From the NCBI RefSeq assembly GCF_002355475.1, contig NZ_AP014862.1, forward strand, positions 1,116,001-1,180,000: a stretch of 64,000 nucleotides of DNA, written 5' to 3'. The translations under genes and the position numbers were made by a program. Source of the DNA: Pseudomonas furukawaii. Its GTDB lineage: Bacteria > Pseudomonadota > Gammaproteobacteria > Pseudomonadales > Pseudomonadaceae. The notes beneath the pieces are model-generated. The model was given only the letters and a program-made list of their open reading frames with translations, was not told the DNA's origin and did not search any database. Positions 23,781 to 33,907 of this stretch are shown here, piece after piece (the stretch's first letter is position 1; every line of letters begins with the position of its first letter).

Positions 23781-24695
23781 ATGATCAAGTCAACCATTCG
23801 TTTCATGGCGATACGCAATGTTGCGTTCGCCATTACCGTGGTCATCAGCCTTATCGGTATCGGCGCGCTGTTCGCCAAGGGCCTGAACTTCGGCCTGGAC
23901 TTCACCGGCGGTACCCTGATCGAGCTGTCCTACGAAAAGCCCGCCGATCTGGAAATGATCAAGAAAGAGCTGGGTCAGGCGGGTTACCCGGATGCCGTGG
24001 TTCAGAGCTTTGGCGCCTCCACCGATGTGCTCGTGCGCATGGCGGGCGATGATCCCCAGTTGGGCAACAAGGTGGCCGACGCCCTGCGCAGCGTCGATGC
24101 GGAGAGCAAGTTCGAACTCAAGCGAGTCGAGTTCGTCGGTCCGCAGGTCGGCGAGGAGCTGCGTGACCAGGGTGGTCTGGCCATGCTCCTGGCGCTGGGC
24201 GGCATCCTGCTGTACCTGGCGTTCCGCTTCCAGTGGAAGTTCGGCGTGGGTGCCATCGCTTCCCTGATTCACGACGTCGTGGTCACCCTGGGCATCCTGG
24301 CCTTCTTCCAGGTTCCCTTCGACCTCACCGTCCTGGCGGCTGTTCTGGCGATGATCGGTTACTCGCTGAACGACACCATCATCATCTTCGACCGTATCCG
24401 CGAGAACTTCCGCGTGCTGCGCAAGGCGGACCTGATCGAGAACATCGACGTGTCCTGCACCCAGACCCTCCTGCGGACCATTGCGACTTCGATGTCCACC
24501 GCGCTGGCCCTGATCGCCCTGCTGGTCTTTGGGGGTGACAGCCTGCACGGTTTCGCGCTGTCCCTGCTGGTGGGTGTGGTGGTAGGTACCTACTCTTCCA
24601 TCTATATCAGCGCGCCCGTGCTGATCTGGCTGAAACTGACCTCCGAGGACCTGATTCCGCCGGCGAATGCCGCCGAGGTGGATGAGCGTCCCTGA
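23781..24695 (+). CDS. secF: Protein translocase subunit SecF
   Basis: 304 aa from the ATG at 23781 (MIKSTIRFMAIRN). A first membrane helix (about 12-35), 'LNFGLDFTGGTLIEL', a small periplasmic domain and five C-terminal helices follow. 'MIGYSLNDTIIIFDRIREN' is the SecF signature with the proton-pathway Asp. It is the obligate partner of SecD. A downstream hairpin at 24714-24748 probably ends the yajC-secDF transcript. Confidence 0.97.
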   Translation: MIKSTIRFMAIRNVAFAITVVISLIGIGALFAKGLNFGLDFTGGTLIELSYEKPADLEMIKKELGQAGYPDAVVQSFGASTDVLVRMAGDDPQLGNKVADALRSVDAESKFELKRVEFVGPQVGEELRDQGGLAMLLALGGILLYLAFRFQWKFGVGAIASLIHDVVVTLGILAFFQVPFDLTVLAAVLAMIGYSLNDTIIIFDRIRENFRVLRKADLIENIDVSCTQTLLRTIATSMSTALALIALLVFGGDSLHGFALSLLVGVVVGTYSSIYISAPVLIWLKLTSEDLIPPANAAEVDERP

Positions 24696-24713
24696 GGCGA
24701 TTCCTGTTGTGAG

Positions 24714-24748
24714 CAAGGCCCGGCATTCGTCGGGCCTTGTCGCTTTCG
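24714..24748 (+). terminator. Intrinsic-type terminator after secF
   Basis: CAAGGCCCG and CGGGCCTTG form a 9-bp stem with an 8-nt loop at 24714-24739, 18 bp past the secF stop, followed by an imperfect T-rich tail (TCGCTTTC). Confidence 0.65.
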
Positions 24749-24872
24749 GAGTGTGAGACATTCGTCCCATTTGTCGGAATCTTCCGTAGGATTCGGGAAC
24801 TCGGTAATGGCTCTTTCATCCAAGGCAGGGAGAAGGGCATGCATGCCCGCATGGAAGAGTCAGGAGGTTCCA

Positions 24873-25460
24873 GTGAACAAGTCGATGCTCGTAGGTGCTG
24901 TGCTGGGCGCGGTGGGTGTGACCGCCGGCGGCGCCGTTGCCACTTACAACCTGGTCAGCAACAGCGGGCCGGAGTATGCCGAGGTGCTGGCGGTGCAGCC
25001 GATCAACGAAACCATCAAGACTCCCCGTGAGGTCTGCAACGAGGTAGCGGTGACCCGCCAGCGCCCGGTGAAGGATCAGCACCAGATCGCCGGTACCGTG
25101 ATCGGCGCGGTGGCGGGCGGCCTGCTGGGCAACCAGGTCGGCGGTGGTACCGGCAAGAAGATCGCCACCGTCGCCGGTGCCGTCGGCGGCGGCTACGCCG
25201 GTAACAAGGTGCAGGAGCACATGCAGGAGAGTGACACCTATACCACCACTGAAACCCGCTGCAAGACCGTCACCGACACTAGCGAGAAGCTGGTGGGCTA
25301 TGACGTGAAGTATCAGGTGGATGGCAAGGTGGGTCAGGTGCGCATGGATCACGATCCGGGCAGCAGGATCCCGCTCGGCGAGGATGGCCAGTTGATCCTG
25401 GGGCGGATGGACGGTGGCGCCGAGCAGTCCAAGGGCGGTGTTGCCGGCGTCCAGCAGTAA
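24873..25460 (+). CDS. Glycine-zipper 2TM-domain outer-membrane-type protein
   Basis: 195 aa from a GTG at 24873 (VNKSMLVGAVLGAVGV). An excellent AGGAGG lies 6 nt upstream, so the longer upstream frame is rejected. The N-terminal hydrophobic stretch (about 4-24) is a signal or anchor without a lipobox. Residues 70-110 hold the glycine-zipper motif ('IAGTVIGAVAGGLLGNQVGGGTGKK...GGGYAGNKVQ'), as in Rickettsia 17-kDa antigen/YcfJ-like proteins. The C-terminal part is a beta-rich domain with two Cys ('VCNEV', 'TRCKTV') that could form a disulfide. Role unknown; family members sit in the envelope. Confidence 0.85.
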   Translation: MNKSMLVGAVLGAVGVTAGGAVATYNLVSNSGPEYAEVLAVQPINETIKTPREVCNEVAVTRQRPVKDQHQIAGTVIGAVAGGLLGNQVGGGTGKKIATVAGAVGGGYAGNKVQEHMQESDTYTTTETRCKTVTDTSEKLVGYDVKYQVDGKVGQVRMDHDPGSRIPLGEDGQLILGRMDGGAEQSKGGVAGVQQ

Positions 25461-25479
25461 CCGGTATCTCCAGGCAAAG

Positions 25480-25505
25480 AAAAACCCGGCCGCGGCCGGG
25501 TTTTT
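25480..25505. terminator. Bidirectional terminator between the glycine-zipper gene and suhB
   Basis: A 12-bp inverted repeat AAAAACCCGGCC / GGCCGGGTTTTT around a GC centre lies between two convergent genes, with T-runs on both strands. Confidence 0.9.
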
Positions 25506-25524
25506 CATGTCCGGATGAAGTGGA

Positions 25525-26340
25525 TCAGCGCTTCATCGACGGCGGGAGGTGCGGCTGGATGGCGGTCAGGACCGCTTTGAAGCACTTGGTGTTGCCAGCC
25601 ACGATGTGGCCTTTCTCAAGGAAGTCGTGACCGCCAGTGAAGTCGCTCACCAGGCCGCCGGCTTCCTGCACCAGCAGGGCGCCTGCTGCCATGTCCCACT
25701 CGGACAGGCCGAATTCCCAGAAGGCGTCGAAACGACCGGCGGCCACGTAGGCCAGGTCCAGGCTCGCGGTGCCGGCGCGGCGCAGGCCTGCGGTCTGGCC
25801 CACGAGGGAGCGGAACATGCCCAGGTAGTTGTCCAGGTTGTCCAGCTGGCTGTCGCGGAAGGGGAAGCCGGTACCCAGCAGGGCGCCTTCCAGGCTCTTG
25901 CGCGGGCTGACGCGCAGGCGGCGTCCATTGAGGGCTGCGCCCCGGCCACGGCTGGCGGTGAACTCCTCCTGGCGCACCGGGTCGAGCACCACGGCGTGCT
26001 CCAGGCGACCCTTGTACTTGCAGGCGATGCTCACGGCGAAATGGGGGACGCCGCGGATGAAGTTGGTGGTGCCGTCCAGGGGGTCGATGATCCACAGGTA
26101 ATCGGCGCCTTCTCCCTTGCCTTCCAGCAGTCCGCCCTCTTCACCGAGGATGCCGTGGGTCGGGTAGGCCTTGCGCAGGGCCTGGACGATGGACAGTTCA
26201 GCGGCCCGGTCGACCTCGGTGACGTAATCCTTGGCGTCCTTCTCGTTGATGGAGATAACGTCCAGGCGTTCGATCGAGCGGAAGATCAGTTCACCGGCGC
26301 TGCGAGCGGCGCGCAGGGCGATATTCAGCATAGGCTGCAT
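25525..26340 (-). CDS. suhB: Inositol-1-monophosphatase family protein SuhB
   Basis: 271 aa from the ATG at 26340 (MQPMLNIALRAARSAGE). Metal-binding motifs of the IMPase fold are intact: G66-E67-E68 and D86-PLDGTTNF, plus the C-terminal 'EFGLSEWDMAAGALL'. It hydrolyses inositol monophosphate in vitro. In E. coli SuhB also works in the rRNA antitermination complex with NusA/NusG, and in Pseudomonas aeruginosa it affects virulence gene control (established for the family, not visible here). It diverges from trmJ across 151 bp. Confidence 0.96.
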   Translation of the reverse strand: MQPMLNIALRAARSAGELIFRSIERLDVISINEKDAKDYVTEVDRAAELSIVQALRKAYPTHGILGEEGGLLEGKGEGADYLWIIDPLDGTTNFIRGVPHFAVSIACKYKGRLEHAVVLDPVRQEEFTASRGRGAALNGRRLRVSPRKSLEGALLGTGFPFRDSQLDNLDNYLGMFRSLVGQTAGLRRAGTASLDLAYVAAGRFDAFWEFGLSEWDMAAGALLVQEAGGLVSDFTGGHDFLEKGHIVAGNTKCFKAVLTAIQPHLPPSMKR

Positions 26341-26491
26341 GGGAGAGTCACCTGGGTCGTTAAAGAAGAAAGCCGCGCATGGTATCAGAAAATGGAATGG
26401 GTCGGCAGGGGCGGGCGCGTGATTCGTGGCGTCGGAACCCTCCCTCCGGTAATATCCCGCTCCCTTGAGGTTCCGCTGAGAGACTAGAGCG

Positions 26492-27265
26492 TTGCTGCAG
26501 AACATTCGCGTGGTACTGGTCAATACCAGCCATCCCGGCAATATCGGTGGTGCGGCTCGCGCCATGAAGAACATGGGGCTGTCCAGGCTCATCCTGGTGG
26601 ATCCTGAGGACTTTCCCAGTCCTGAGGCCAGCGCCCGTGCATCAGGTGCCGATGACATCCTGCAGTCGGCCGACGTGGTCGCTACGCTGGAGGAAGCCCT
26701 GGTTGGCTGCAGTCTTGTGGTGGGCACCAGCGCCCGCGACCGGCGCATCCCCTGGCCCTTGCTGGATCCGAGGGAGTGCGGCAAGGCGTCGGTCGATCAG
26801 GTCCAGGTCGGCGGCGAAGTGGCACTGGTGTTCGGTCGCGAGTATGCCGGCCTCACCAATGAAGAGCTGCAGCGCTGTCAGTACCACGTGCACATTCCAT
26901 CCAATCCGGAGTTCTCCTCCCTGAACCTCGCGGCGGCTGTCCAGGTGCTGGTCTACGAGGTGCGCATGGCATGGCTCGCCCAGGAAGGGTTGCCGAGCAA
27001 GGTGGAGAAGATCGAGACCACGGCGATGCTCAACGCGCAGCCGGTCACAGCCGATGAGCTCGAGCGGTTCTACGGTCACCTGGAAAGCACGTTGGTGGAT
27101 ATCGGCTTTCTCGACCCCGAGAAGCCTCGGCATCTCATGTCGCGCCTGCGCAGGCTCTACGGCCGCAGCGGTATCAGCAAGCTGGAAATGAATATCCTGC
27201 GCGGCATTCTGACGGAAACCCAGAAGGCGGCGCGGGGCGAAACCCAAAAGCGGAGTGACACCTGA
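26492..27265 (+). CDS. trmJ: tRNA (cytidine/uridine-2'-O-)-methyltransferase TrmJ
   Basis: 257 aa SPOUT-class enzyme that 2'-O-methylates position 32 of several tRNAs. The start is TTG at 26492 ([19 protein letters not shown]), preceded by a modest GAG-containing site. No ATG fits this conserved N-terminus. Knot motifs: '[19 protein letters not shown]', '[16 protein letters not shown]' and '[14 protein letters not shown]'. A C-terminal helical extension (about 170-257) is typical of TrmJ. Its TGA overlaps the cysE ATG by one base, so cysE is coupled to it. Confidence 0.95.
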   Translation: MLQNIRVVLVNTSHPGNIGGAARAMKNMGLSRLILVDPEDFPSPEASARASGADDILQSADVVATLEEALVGCSLVVGTSARDRRIPWPLLDPRECGKASVDQVQVGGEVALVFGREYAGLTNEELQRCQYHVHIPSNPEFSSLNLAAAVQVLVYEVRMAWLAQEGLPSKVEKIETTAMLNAQPVTADELERFYGHLESTLVDIGFLDPEKPRHLMSRLRRLYGRSGISKLEMNILRGILTETQKAARGETQKRSDT

Positions 27266-28041
27266 TGTTCGAGCGCATTCGAGAAGACATTCAAAGCGTA
27301 TTTCACCGCGATCCGGCGGCACGCAATGCCTTCGAGGTGCTCACCTGTTACCCCGGTCTCCATGCCATCTGGTTGCATCGTGTCGGCCATGCGCTCTGGG
27401 TCTCGGGCTGGAAGTGGCTGGCGCGACTGGTCTCCAATTTCGGTCGCTGGATGACTGGTATCGAGATTCATCCGGGGGCCAAGATCGGTCGCCGTTTCTT
27501 CATCGATCACGGCATGGGGATCGTGATCGGTGAAACCGCCGAGATCGGCGATGACGTGACCCTCTATCAGGGCGTGACGCTCGGTGGCACCAGCTGGAAC
27601 AAGGGCAAGCGCCATCCGACGCTCGAGAATGGCGTCGTCGTCGGTGCGGGCGCCAAGGTGCTGGGGCCCTTTACTGTGGGAGCTGGAGCCAAGATCGGCT
27701 CCAATGCGGTGGTGACCAAGGCGGTGCCAGCGGGTGCGACGGCTGTCGGTATTCCCGGACGCATCATCGTCAAGGCCGATCCCGAGCAGGAGGCCAAGCG
27801 CCAGGCGATCGCCGAGCGTTTCGGCTTCGATGCCTACGGCGTGGGGCAGGACATGCCTGACCCGGTCGCGCGGGCTATCGGTCAGCTGCTGGATCATGTT
27901 CAGGCGGTCGACGAGCGTCTTGAGGGCATGTGCAAGGCCTTGACCGCCCTGGGTAGCGACTACTGTGCCAAGGCCCTGCCCGAGCTTCGTGACGAGGACT
28001 TTGCAGGCGTCAAGGATGAGGAACGCAAACCGGTGGCCTGA
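27265..28041 (+). CDS. cysE: Serine O-acetyltransferase
   Basis: 258 aa. CysE makes O-acetylserine from serine and acetyl-CoA, the first step of cysteine synthesis. The N-terminal helical part ('[24 protein letters not shown]') is followed by hexapeptide-repeat left-handed beta-helix ('[44 protein letters not shown]'). The tail ends in KPVA rather than the Ile found in some cysteine-synthase-binding CysE proteins. It lies directly upstream of isc, which needs cysteine as sulfur donor; a 186-bp gap holds the isc promoter. Confidence 0.95.
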   Translation: MFERIREDIQSVFHRDPAARNAFEVLTCYPGLHAIWLHRVGHALWVSGWKWLARLVSNFGRWMTGIEIHPGAKIGRRFFIDHGMGIVIGETAEIGDDVTLYQGVTLGGTSWNKGKRHPTLENGVVVGAGAKVLGPFTVGAGAKIGSNAVVTKAVPAGATAVGIPGRIIVKADPEQEAKRQAIAERFGFDAYGVGQDMPDPVARAIGQLLDHVQAVDERLEGMCKALTALGSDYCAKALPELRDEDFAGVKDEERKPVA

Positions 28042-28151
28042 GGCCTGGAGTCCGTCCCGGAGCTCTGCCTTTATGGGGCGGACTATTAGGGTGCTAACGG
28101 GCTGTGGTTCTGATATCATTCGGGCCCCTGCAAGTTGTAAACCCGACTATT

Positions 28152-28179
28152 TTGATAGGTCTTATAGTTGACTTAAATA
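28152..28179 (+). promoter_or_regulatory. Probable isc operon promoter
   Basis: TTGATA (28152-28157) followed, 16 bp on, by TAAATA (28174-28179) is a reasonable sigma70 pair. The IscR box at 28164-28188 covers its spacer and -10, the arrangement expected for repression. Exact hexamers are tentative. Confidence 0.6.
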
Positions 28180-28188
28180 GTCGGGAAT
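28164..28188 (+). promoter_or_regulatory. IscR type 1 binding site
   Basis: A 25-bp site matching the enterobacterial IscR type 1 consensus at all but about two positions. It begins ATAGTTGACT, has an A/T-rich centre, and ends TAGTCGGGAAT. The inverted GACT/AGTC half-sites are perfect. It lies about 40 bp upstream of the iscR start, so [2Fe-2S]-IscR should repress its own operon. Confidence 0.88.
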
Positions 28189-28227
28189 CGCATACTCGCT
28201 GCATTCCAGCGACCCGTGGTACTCACC

Positions 28228-28725
28228 ATGCGACTGACCACCAAAGGCCGATACGCCGTCACCGCCATGCTCGACCTGGCGCTGCATGCGCAGCAGGGGC
28301 CGGTGTCTCTGGCAGATATTTCCGAACGTCAGGGAATCTCCCTGTCTTACCTTGAACAACTTTTCGCCAAGCTCCGCCGCGGCAATCTCGTTAGCAGCGT
28401 CCGCGGTCCCGGTGGTGGCTACCAGCTTTCCCGAGACATGCACGGCATCCATGTGGCTCAGGTGATCGATGCGGTCAATGAGTCGGTGGATGCCACCCGT
28501 TGTCAGGGGCTTGGCGACTGCCATTCCGGCGATACCTGCCTGACCCATCACCTGTGGTGCGACCTCAGTCTGCAAATCCATGAATTCCTGAGTGGCATCA
28601 GCCTGGCTGACCTGGTCAACCGCCGCGAGGTGCAGGAAGTCGCTCAGCGGCAGGATCAACGCCGCTGTGGAAGCAATGGCAGGACGCCGCACCTCGATAA
28701 GATTGAAGCGTCCGCCATCGATTGA
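28228..28725 (+). CDS. iscR: Fe-S cluster-sensing transcription regulator IscR
   Basis: 165 aa Rrf2-family regulator from the ATG at 28228 ([19 protein letters not shown]). The winged HTH (about 1-70) precedes the [2Fe-2S] ligands C92, C98, C104 and H107 ('RCQGLGDC...DTCLTHH'). Holo-IscR represses type 1 sites such as the one just upstream; apo-IscR acts at type 2 sites. It is the first gene of the complete isc operon, 49 bp before iscS. Confidence 0.97.
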   Translation: MRLTTKGRYAVTAMLDLALHAQQGPVSLADISERQGISLSYLEQLFAKLRRGNLVSSVRGPGGGYQLSRDMHGIHVAQVIDAVNESVDATRCQGLGDCHSGDTCLTHHLWCDLSLQIHEFLSGISLADLVNRREVQEVAQRQDQRRCGSNGRTPHLDKIEASAID

Positions 28726-28774
28726 GCAGGGCGCCGGCCCGTGATTGGCCCCGATACCTGATAGGAGAGCCCCG

Positions 28775-29989
28775 ATGAAATTGCCGATCTACCTCGACTA
28801 CTCCGCCACTACGCCGGTGGACCCGCGCGTCGCCCAGAAGATGAGCGAATGCCTGCTGGCGGACGGCAACTTCGGCAACCCGGCCTCGCGCTCTCACGTG
28901 TTCGGCTGGAAGGCCGAGGAAGCGGTGGAGAATGCTCGTCGTCAGGTGGCTGAGCTGGTCAATGCCGACCCTCGTGAAATCGTCTGGACTTCCGGTGCCA
29001 CCGAATCCGACAACCTTGCCATCAAGGGCGTGGCCCACTTCTACAGTGGCAAGGGCAAGCACATCGTTACCTCGAAGATCGAGCACAAGGCGGTACTGGA
29101 TACCACCCGCCAACTGGAGCGCGAAGGGTTCGAGGTCACCTACCTGGAGCCGGGTGAAGACGGCCTGATCACTCCGGCGCTGGTGGAGTCCGCCCTGCGC
29201 GACGACACCATCCTGGTTTCGGTCATGCATGTGAACAACGAGATCGGCACCATCAACGACATCGCCGCCATCGGCGAGCTGACCCGGTCCCGCGGCATCC
29301 TCTTTCATGTCGACGCCGCCCAGTCCACTGGCAAGGTGGAAATCGACCTGGAGAAGCTGAAGGTCGACCTGATGTCCTTCTCCGCCCACAAGACCTACGG
29401 CCCCAAGGGTATCGGCGCCCTTTACGTGCGTCGCAAGCCGCGCGTGCGCCTGGAAGCCCAGACCCACGGCGGTGGCCATGAGCGTGGCATGCGCTCCGGC
29501 ACCCTGGCGACCCATCAGATCGTCGGCATGGGCGAAGCCTTCCGCATCGCCAAGGAAGAGATGGCCAGCGAAAACCAGCGTATCAAGGCCCTGGCCGATC
29601 GCTTCTGGTCCCGGATCGAGGACATGGAAGAGCTCTATCTGAATGGCAGTGCCACCGCTCGCGTGCCTCACAACCTGAACGTCAGCTTCAACTACGTCGA
29701 GGGCGAGTCGCTGATCATGGCGCTCAAGGACCTCGCGGTCTCCTCCGGCTCCGCCTGCACCTCGGCCTCCCTGGAGCCGTCCTATGTGCTGCGTGCCCTG
29801 GGCCGCAACGACGAGCTGGCGCACAGCTCCATCCGCTTCACCTTTGGTCGGTTCACCACCGAGGAACAGGTGGACTACGCCGCTGCCAAGGTGCGTGAAG
29901 CGGTCGACAAGCTCCGTGAACTGTCCCCGTTGTGGGATATGTATAAAGAGGGCGTCGACCTGTCCCAGGTCGAATGGCAGGCGCACTGA
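28775..29989 (+). CDS. iscS: Cysteine desulfurase IscS
   Basis: 404 aa from the ATG at 28775 ([16 protein letters not shown]), with GGAG 10 nt upstream. The PLP lysine is K206 in '[10 protein letters not shown]' and the persulfide Cys is C328 in '[10 protein letters not shown]'. It takes sulfur from cysteine and passes it to IscU and to tRNA-thiolation relays. Length and motifs match group I desulfurases exactly. iscU follows after 30 bp. Confidence 0.98.
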   Translation: MKLPIYLDYSATTPVDPRVAQKMSECLLADGNFGNPASRSHVFGWKAEEAVENARRQVAELVNADPREIVWTSGATESDNLAIKGVAHFYSGKGKHIVTSKIEHKAVLDTTRQLEREGFEVTYLEPGEDGLITPALVESALRDDTILVSVMHVNNEIGTINDIAAIGELTRSRGILFHVDAAQSTGKVEIDLEKLKVDLMSFSAHKTYGPKGIGALYVRRKPRVRLEAQTHGGGHERGMRSGTLATHQIVGMGEAFRIAKEEMASENQRIKALADRFWSRIEDMEELYLNGSATARVPHNLNVSFNYVEGESLIMALKDLAVSSGSACTSASLEPSYVLRALGRNDELAHSSIRFTFGRFTTEEQVDYAAAKVREAVDKLRELSPLWDMYKEGVDLSQVEWQAH

Positions 29990-30019
29990 CGCCACCCTGA
30001 TGAGTGAGGAATAGTTACC

Positions 30020-30406
30020 ATGGCATACAGCGACAAGGTCATCGACCACTACGAAAACCCGCGCAACGTCGGCAAGCTCGACGCCGCTGATCCCAATGTC
30101 GGTACCGGCATGGTCGGTGCGCCGGCCTGCGGCGACGTGATGCGCCTGCAGATCAAGGTCAACGAACAGGGCGTGATCGAAGACGCCAAGTTCAAGACCT
30201 ATGGTTGCGGCTCCGCCATCGCCTCCAGCTCCCTCGCCACCGAGTGGATGAAGGGCAAGACCCTGGATGAAGCCGCTTCCATCAAGAACACCACCATCGC
30301 CGAAGAGCTGGCCCTGCCGCCGGTGAAGATCCATTGCTCGGTGCTCGCTGAGGACGCCATCAAGGCCGCCGTCAACGACTACAAGCAGAAGAAGGGTCTG
30401 CTCTAA
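30020..30406 (+). CDS. iscU: Fe-S cluster assembly scaffold IscU
   Basis: 128 aa. The three cluster cysteines C37, C63 and C106, plus D39 and H105, are all present. The LPPVK motif at 99-103 is the HscA recognition site. It receives sulfur from IscS and builds a [2Fe-2S] cluster released by HscBA. Confidence 0.98.
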   Translation: MAYSDKVIDHYENPRNVGKLDAADPNVGTGMVGAPACGDVMRLQIKVNEQGVIEDAKFKTYGCGSAIASSSLATEWMKGKTLDEAASIKNTTIAEELALPPVKIHCSVLAEDAIKAAVNDYKQKKGLL

Positions 30407-30431
30407 GCGCTCGCACGAGTAAGGAGTTGCA

Positions 30432-30755
30432 ATGGCCATCAGCATGACCGAATCCGCCGCCCGTCACGTGCAGCGCTCCCTCGAGGGGCGTGGCAAGGGT
30501 GAGGGTATCCGTCTGGGGGTGCGTACGACTGGCTGCTCCGGTCTCGCCTACGTGCTGGAGTTCGTCGACGAGCTGACTTCGGAAGACCTGGTATTCGAGA
30601 GTCATGGCGTCAAGGTGATCATCGATCCCAAGAGCCTGACCTACCTCGATGGCACCGAGCTGGACTTCGTCCGCGAAGGGCTCAATGAGGGCTTCAAGTT
30701 CAACAATCCGAACGTGCGCGGCGAATGCGGCTGCGGCGAGAGCTTCAACGTCTGA
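30432..30755 (+). CDS. iscA: Iron-sulfur cluster assembly protein IscA
   Basis: 107 aa A-type carrier with the invariant C35 and C-terminal C99-G-C101 ('[11 protein letters not shown]'). It carries or delivers clusters, mainly [4Fe-4S], to apo-enzymes. Ribosome-binding site AAGGAG is 7 nt from the ATG. hscB starts 7 bp after its stop. Confidence 0.97.
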   Translation: MAISMTESAARHVQRSLEGRGKGEGIRLGVRTTGCSGLAYVLEFVDELTSEDLVFESHGVKVIIDPKSLTYLDGTELDFVREGLNEGFKFNNPNVRGECGCGESFNV

Positions 30756-30762
30756 GGCCTTT

Positions 30763-31284
30763 GTGGGAACTCCCTGTCATTTTGCGCTGTTCGACTTGAA
30801 GCCGGATTATCGGCTGGACCTCGATCAACTGGCGGCTCGCTACCGAGACCTGGCTCGCACTGTCCACCCCGATCGCTTCGCCGACGCGTCCGATCGGGAG
30901 CAGCGCCTGGCGCTGGAGCGCGCCGCGCAGCTCAACGATGCCTACCAGACGCTGAAGAGCGCGCCGCGCCGGGCGCTCTACCTGCTCGCCCTGAAGGGGC
31001 GCGAGCTGCCCCTTGAGGCGACGGTCCAGGATCCTCAGTTCCTGCTTCAGCAGATGCAGTGGCGAGAGGAGTTGGAAGACCTGCACGACAGCGCCGATCT
31101 GGATGGCGTGGGTGCGTTCAAGCGTCGACTGAAGGCCGCCCAGTCCGAACTGGATGCGGACTTTGCCGACTGTTGGGATGACGCCTCGCGCCGCGAGGAA
31201 GCCGAACGGCTGGTGCGTCGCATGCAGTTCCTCGACAAGCTGACCCATGAAGTGCGCCAACTGGAAGAGCGCCTCGACGATTAA
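30763..31284 (+). CDS. hscB: Fe-S protein assembly co-chaperone HscB
   Basis: 173 aa from a GTG at 30763 ([16 protein letters not shown]), matching the family N-terminus; no ATG is available. The J-domain carries the HPD motif at 35-37. The C-terminal three-helix domain (about 85-173) binds IscU. HscB stimulates the HscA ATPase. It is placed as usual between iscA and hscA. Confidence 0.95.
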   Translation: MGTPCHFALFDLKPDYRLDLDQLAARYRDLARTVHPDRFADASDREQRLALERAAQLNDAYQTLKSAPRRALYLLALKGRELPLEATVQDPQFLLQQMQWREELEDLHDSADLDGVGAFKRRLKAAQSELDADFADCWDDASRREEAERLVRRMQFLDKLTHEVRQLEERLDD

Positions 31285-31332
31285 CCCCGCGATGCCGTCC
31301 TGGTTGCCGGTACGCCTGATAAATAGACAAGC

Positions 31333-33192
31333 ATGGCCCTACTGCAGATCGCCGAACCCGGGCAGAGCCCTCAGCCTCACCAGCGCCGCCTGGCGGTGGG
31401 CATCGACCTGGGTACCACCAATTCGCTGGTCGCTGCGGTCCGCAGCGGCGTTGCCGAGCCCCTGCCAGACGCCGACGGGCAGGTCATCCTGCCATCCGCC
31501 GTGCGCTATCACGCCGAGCGTGTCGAGGTGGGGGGCAGCGCCAAGCAGGCCGCTTCCGCCGATCCTCTGAACACCATCATCTCCGTGAAGCGCTTCATGG
31601 GGCGTGGGCTGGAAGACGTCAAGCTGCTGGGCGAGCAACTGCCCTACCGCTTTATCGGTGGCGAATCCCACATGCCCTTCATCGAGACCATTCAGGGTGC
31701 CAAGAGCCCGGTGGAGGTCTCTGCCGACATCCTGAAGGCCCTTCGCCAGCGTGCCGAGCAGACCCTTGGTGGGGAGCTGGTGGGTGCCGTGATCACCGTT
31801 CCCGCCTACTTCGACGAGGCCCAGCGCCAGGCGACCAAGGACGCCGCGCGGCTGGCCGGCCTCAATGTCCTGCGCCTGCTCAACGAGCCGACGGCCGCGG
31901 CTGTCGCCTACGGCCTGGACAAGCAGGCCGAAGGGATCGTCGCGATCTATGACCTGGGTGGCGGAACCTTCGATATTTCGATCCTGCGCCTGACGCGTGG
32001 TGTGTTCGAGGTGCTGGCGACCGGGGGCGACAGTGCCCTGGGTGGTGATGACTTCGATCATGCCGTCGCCGGTTGGGTGCTGGAACAGGCCGGATTGTCC
32101 GCCGATCTGGATCCGGGCGCCCAGCGCAGCCTGCTTCGCGCTGCCTGTGACGCCAAGGAAGCCCTGACCAGCGCCGACCGTGTGGAGGTCGCCTATGGCG
32201 ATTGGCGCGGCGAACTCACCCGGGCCGGGTTCGATGCCCTGATCGAGCCCATGGTGGCTCGCAGCCTCAAGGCCTGTCGTCGTGCAGTGCGTGATGCCGG
32301 CATCGAAGTGGACGAGGTCGAGGCCGTGGTCATGGTGGGGGGCTCGACCCGTGTGCCGCGCGTTCGCGAGGCTGTCGCCGAAATGTTCGGGCGCCAGCCC
32401 CTGACCGATATCGATCCCGACCAGGTGGTGGCCATCGGTGCCGCCGTTCAGGCCGATATCCTTGCCGGCAACAAGCGCGGCGAAGAGCTGCTGTTGCTGG
32501 ACGTGATCCCCCTGTCGCTGGGCCTGGAAACCATGGGGGGGCTGATGGAGAAGGTGATTCCGCGCAACACCACCATTCCAGTGGCTCGTGCCCAGGACTT
32601 CACCACCTACAAGGATGGCCAGACGGCCATGATGATCCATGTGCTCCAGGGTGAGCGCGAACTGATCAAGGACTGCCGTTCCCTGGCCCGCTTCGAGCTC
32701 CGCGGGATTCCGCCCATGGTGGCGGGTGCCGCGAAGATCCGCGTGACCTTCCAGGTCGACGCCGATGGCCTGCTGGGCGTGACTGCCCGCGAACTGGCCT
32801 CGGGCGTGGAGGCCAGCATCCAGGTCAAGCCGTCCTACGGCCTGACCGATGGCGAAATCTCCCGCATGTTGCAGGACTCCTTCCAGTATGCGGGCGAAGA
32901 CAAGAACGCCCGCGCCCTGCGCGAACAGCAGGTGGAGGCCGAGCGCCTGCTGGAAGCTGTCCAGGCCGCCCTCGAAGCCGATGGCGAGCGCCTGCTGGAC
33001 GAGGTCGAGCGGGACGCCATCCTGGATACCATGCAAACCCTGCGCGAGGTCGCACTTGGCACTGATGTCGCGGCCATCGAGGCCCAGGTCAAGCGCCTCT
33101 CCCAGGTAACCGACGCCTTTGCCGCGCGTCGGATGGACGCGGCCGTCAAGGCAGCGCTCTCCGGTCGCCGACTCAACGAAATCGAGGATTGA
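31333..33192 (+). CDS. hscA: Fe-S protein assembly chaperone HscA
   Basis: 619 aa specialised Hsp70. The ATPase domain opens with '[17 protein letters not shown]' and has '[16 protein letters not shown]' and '[17 protein letters not shown]'. The substrate-binding domain starts after about residue 385 ('[14 protein letters not shown]'). It recognises the LPPVK loop of IscU and drives cluster release. Length is typical (E. coli 616 aa). Confidence 0.97.
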   Translation: MALLQIAEPGQSPQPHQRRLAVGIDLGTTNSLVAAVRSGVAEPLPDADGQVILPSAVRYHAERVEVGGSAKQAASADPLNTIISVKRFMGRGLEDVKLLGEQLPYRFIGGESHMPFIETIQGAKSPVEVSADILKALRQRAEQTLGGELVGAVITVPAYFDEAQRQATKDAARLAGLNVLRLLNEPTAAAVAYGLDKQAEGIVAIYDLGGGTFDISILRLTRGVFEVLATGGDSALGGDDFDHAVAGWVLEQAGLSADLDPGAQRSLLRAACDAKEALTSADRVEVAYGDWRGELTRAGFDALIEPMVARSLKACRRAVRDAGIEVDEVEAVVMVGGSTRVPRVREAVAEMFGRQPLTDIDPDQVVAIGAAVQADILAGNKRGEELLLLDVIPLSLGLETMGGLMEKVIPRNTTIPVARAQDFTTYKDGQTAMMIHVLQGERELIKDCRSLARFELRGIPPMVAGAAKIRVTFQVDADGLLGVTARELASGVEASIQVKPSYGLTDGEISRMLQDSFQYAGEDKNARALREQQVEAERLLEAVQAALEADGERLLDEVERDAILDTMQTLREVALGTDVAAIEAQVKRLSQVTDAFAARRMDAAVKAALSGRRLNEIED

Positions 33193-33199
33193 TCCACAC

Positions 33200-33538
33200 A
33201 TGCCCCAGATCATTTTCCTGCCCCACGCCGAGCATTGCCCCGAGGGTGCCGTGATCGAGGCTCAGCCTGGCGAAAGCATCCTGGACGCTGCCCTGCGCGC
33301 TGGTATCGAGATCGAGCATGCCTGCGAGAAGTCGTGCGCCTGCACCACCTGCCACGTCGTGGTGCGCGAGGGCTTCGGGTCCCTAGAGGCGTCCGATGAA
33401 CTCGAGGACGACATGCTCGACAAGGCCTGGGGGCTCGAACCTCATTCGCGGCTGTCCTGCCAGGCGCTCGTGGACGAAGAGGACCTCGTGGTGGAAATTC
33501 CCAAGTACACCATCAACCAGGTGTCCGAAGGCCACTGA
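33200..33538 (+). CDS. fdx: ISC-system [2Fe-2S] ferredoxin
   Basis: 112 aa adrenodoxin-type ferredoxin from the ATG at 33200, 7 bp after hscA. Cluster ligands are C42, C48, C51 and C87 ('HACEKSCACTTCHVVV...RLSCQAL'); C46 is the extra conserved Cys. It supplies electrons for cluster assembly on IscU. Confidence 0.97.
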   Translation: MPQIIFLPHAEHCPEGAVIEAQPGESILDAALRAGIEIEHACEKSCACTTCHVVVREGFGSLEASDELEDDMLDKAWGLEPHSRLSCQALVDEEDLVVEIPKYTINQVSEGH

Positions 33539-33664
33539 TCCCCCCGGGGACGTCCAGCCGACTCCGTGGAATGACGGGCTCGGCCGCACACTGTAAACTC
33601 TTCGCCCTCGCTGGACACCCTGGTGCCGGCGGGCAGGTTTCGGAATCGCTTTCGGAGCAGATGC

Positions 33665-33865
33665 ATGAGCCTCAAATGGACCGATGTGCTGGAGATCGCC
33701 ATCCAGCTGGCTGAAACAAAGCCGGATGTGGATCCGCGCTACGTGAACTTCGTCGATCTGCACAACTGGATCGTCGCCCTGCCGGACTTCTCCGACGACC
33801 CCAATCGGGGCGGCGAGAAGGTTCTGGAGGCCGTCCAGGCCGCCTGGATCGAAGAAGCCGACTGA
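33665..33865 (+). CDS. iscX: Fe-S cluster assembly protein IscX
   Basis: 66 aa acidic protein from the ATG at 33665 (MSLKWTDVLEIAIQLAE). The conserved 'DPRYVNFVDLHNWIVALPDF' block identifies IscX/YfhJ. It binds IscS and modulates its activity, possibly with iron. It is the last isc gene, but 126 bp separate it from fdx, more than elsewhere in the operon. Confidence 0.95.
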   Translation: MSLKWTDVLEIAIQLAETKPDVDPRYVNFVDLHNWIVALPDFSDDPNRGGEKVLEAVQAAWIEEAD

Positions 33866-33907
33866 GCGCCTGCACCGCTGGGCTCCGGCCCTACGCATTT
33901 CCCCCTG

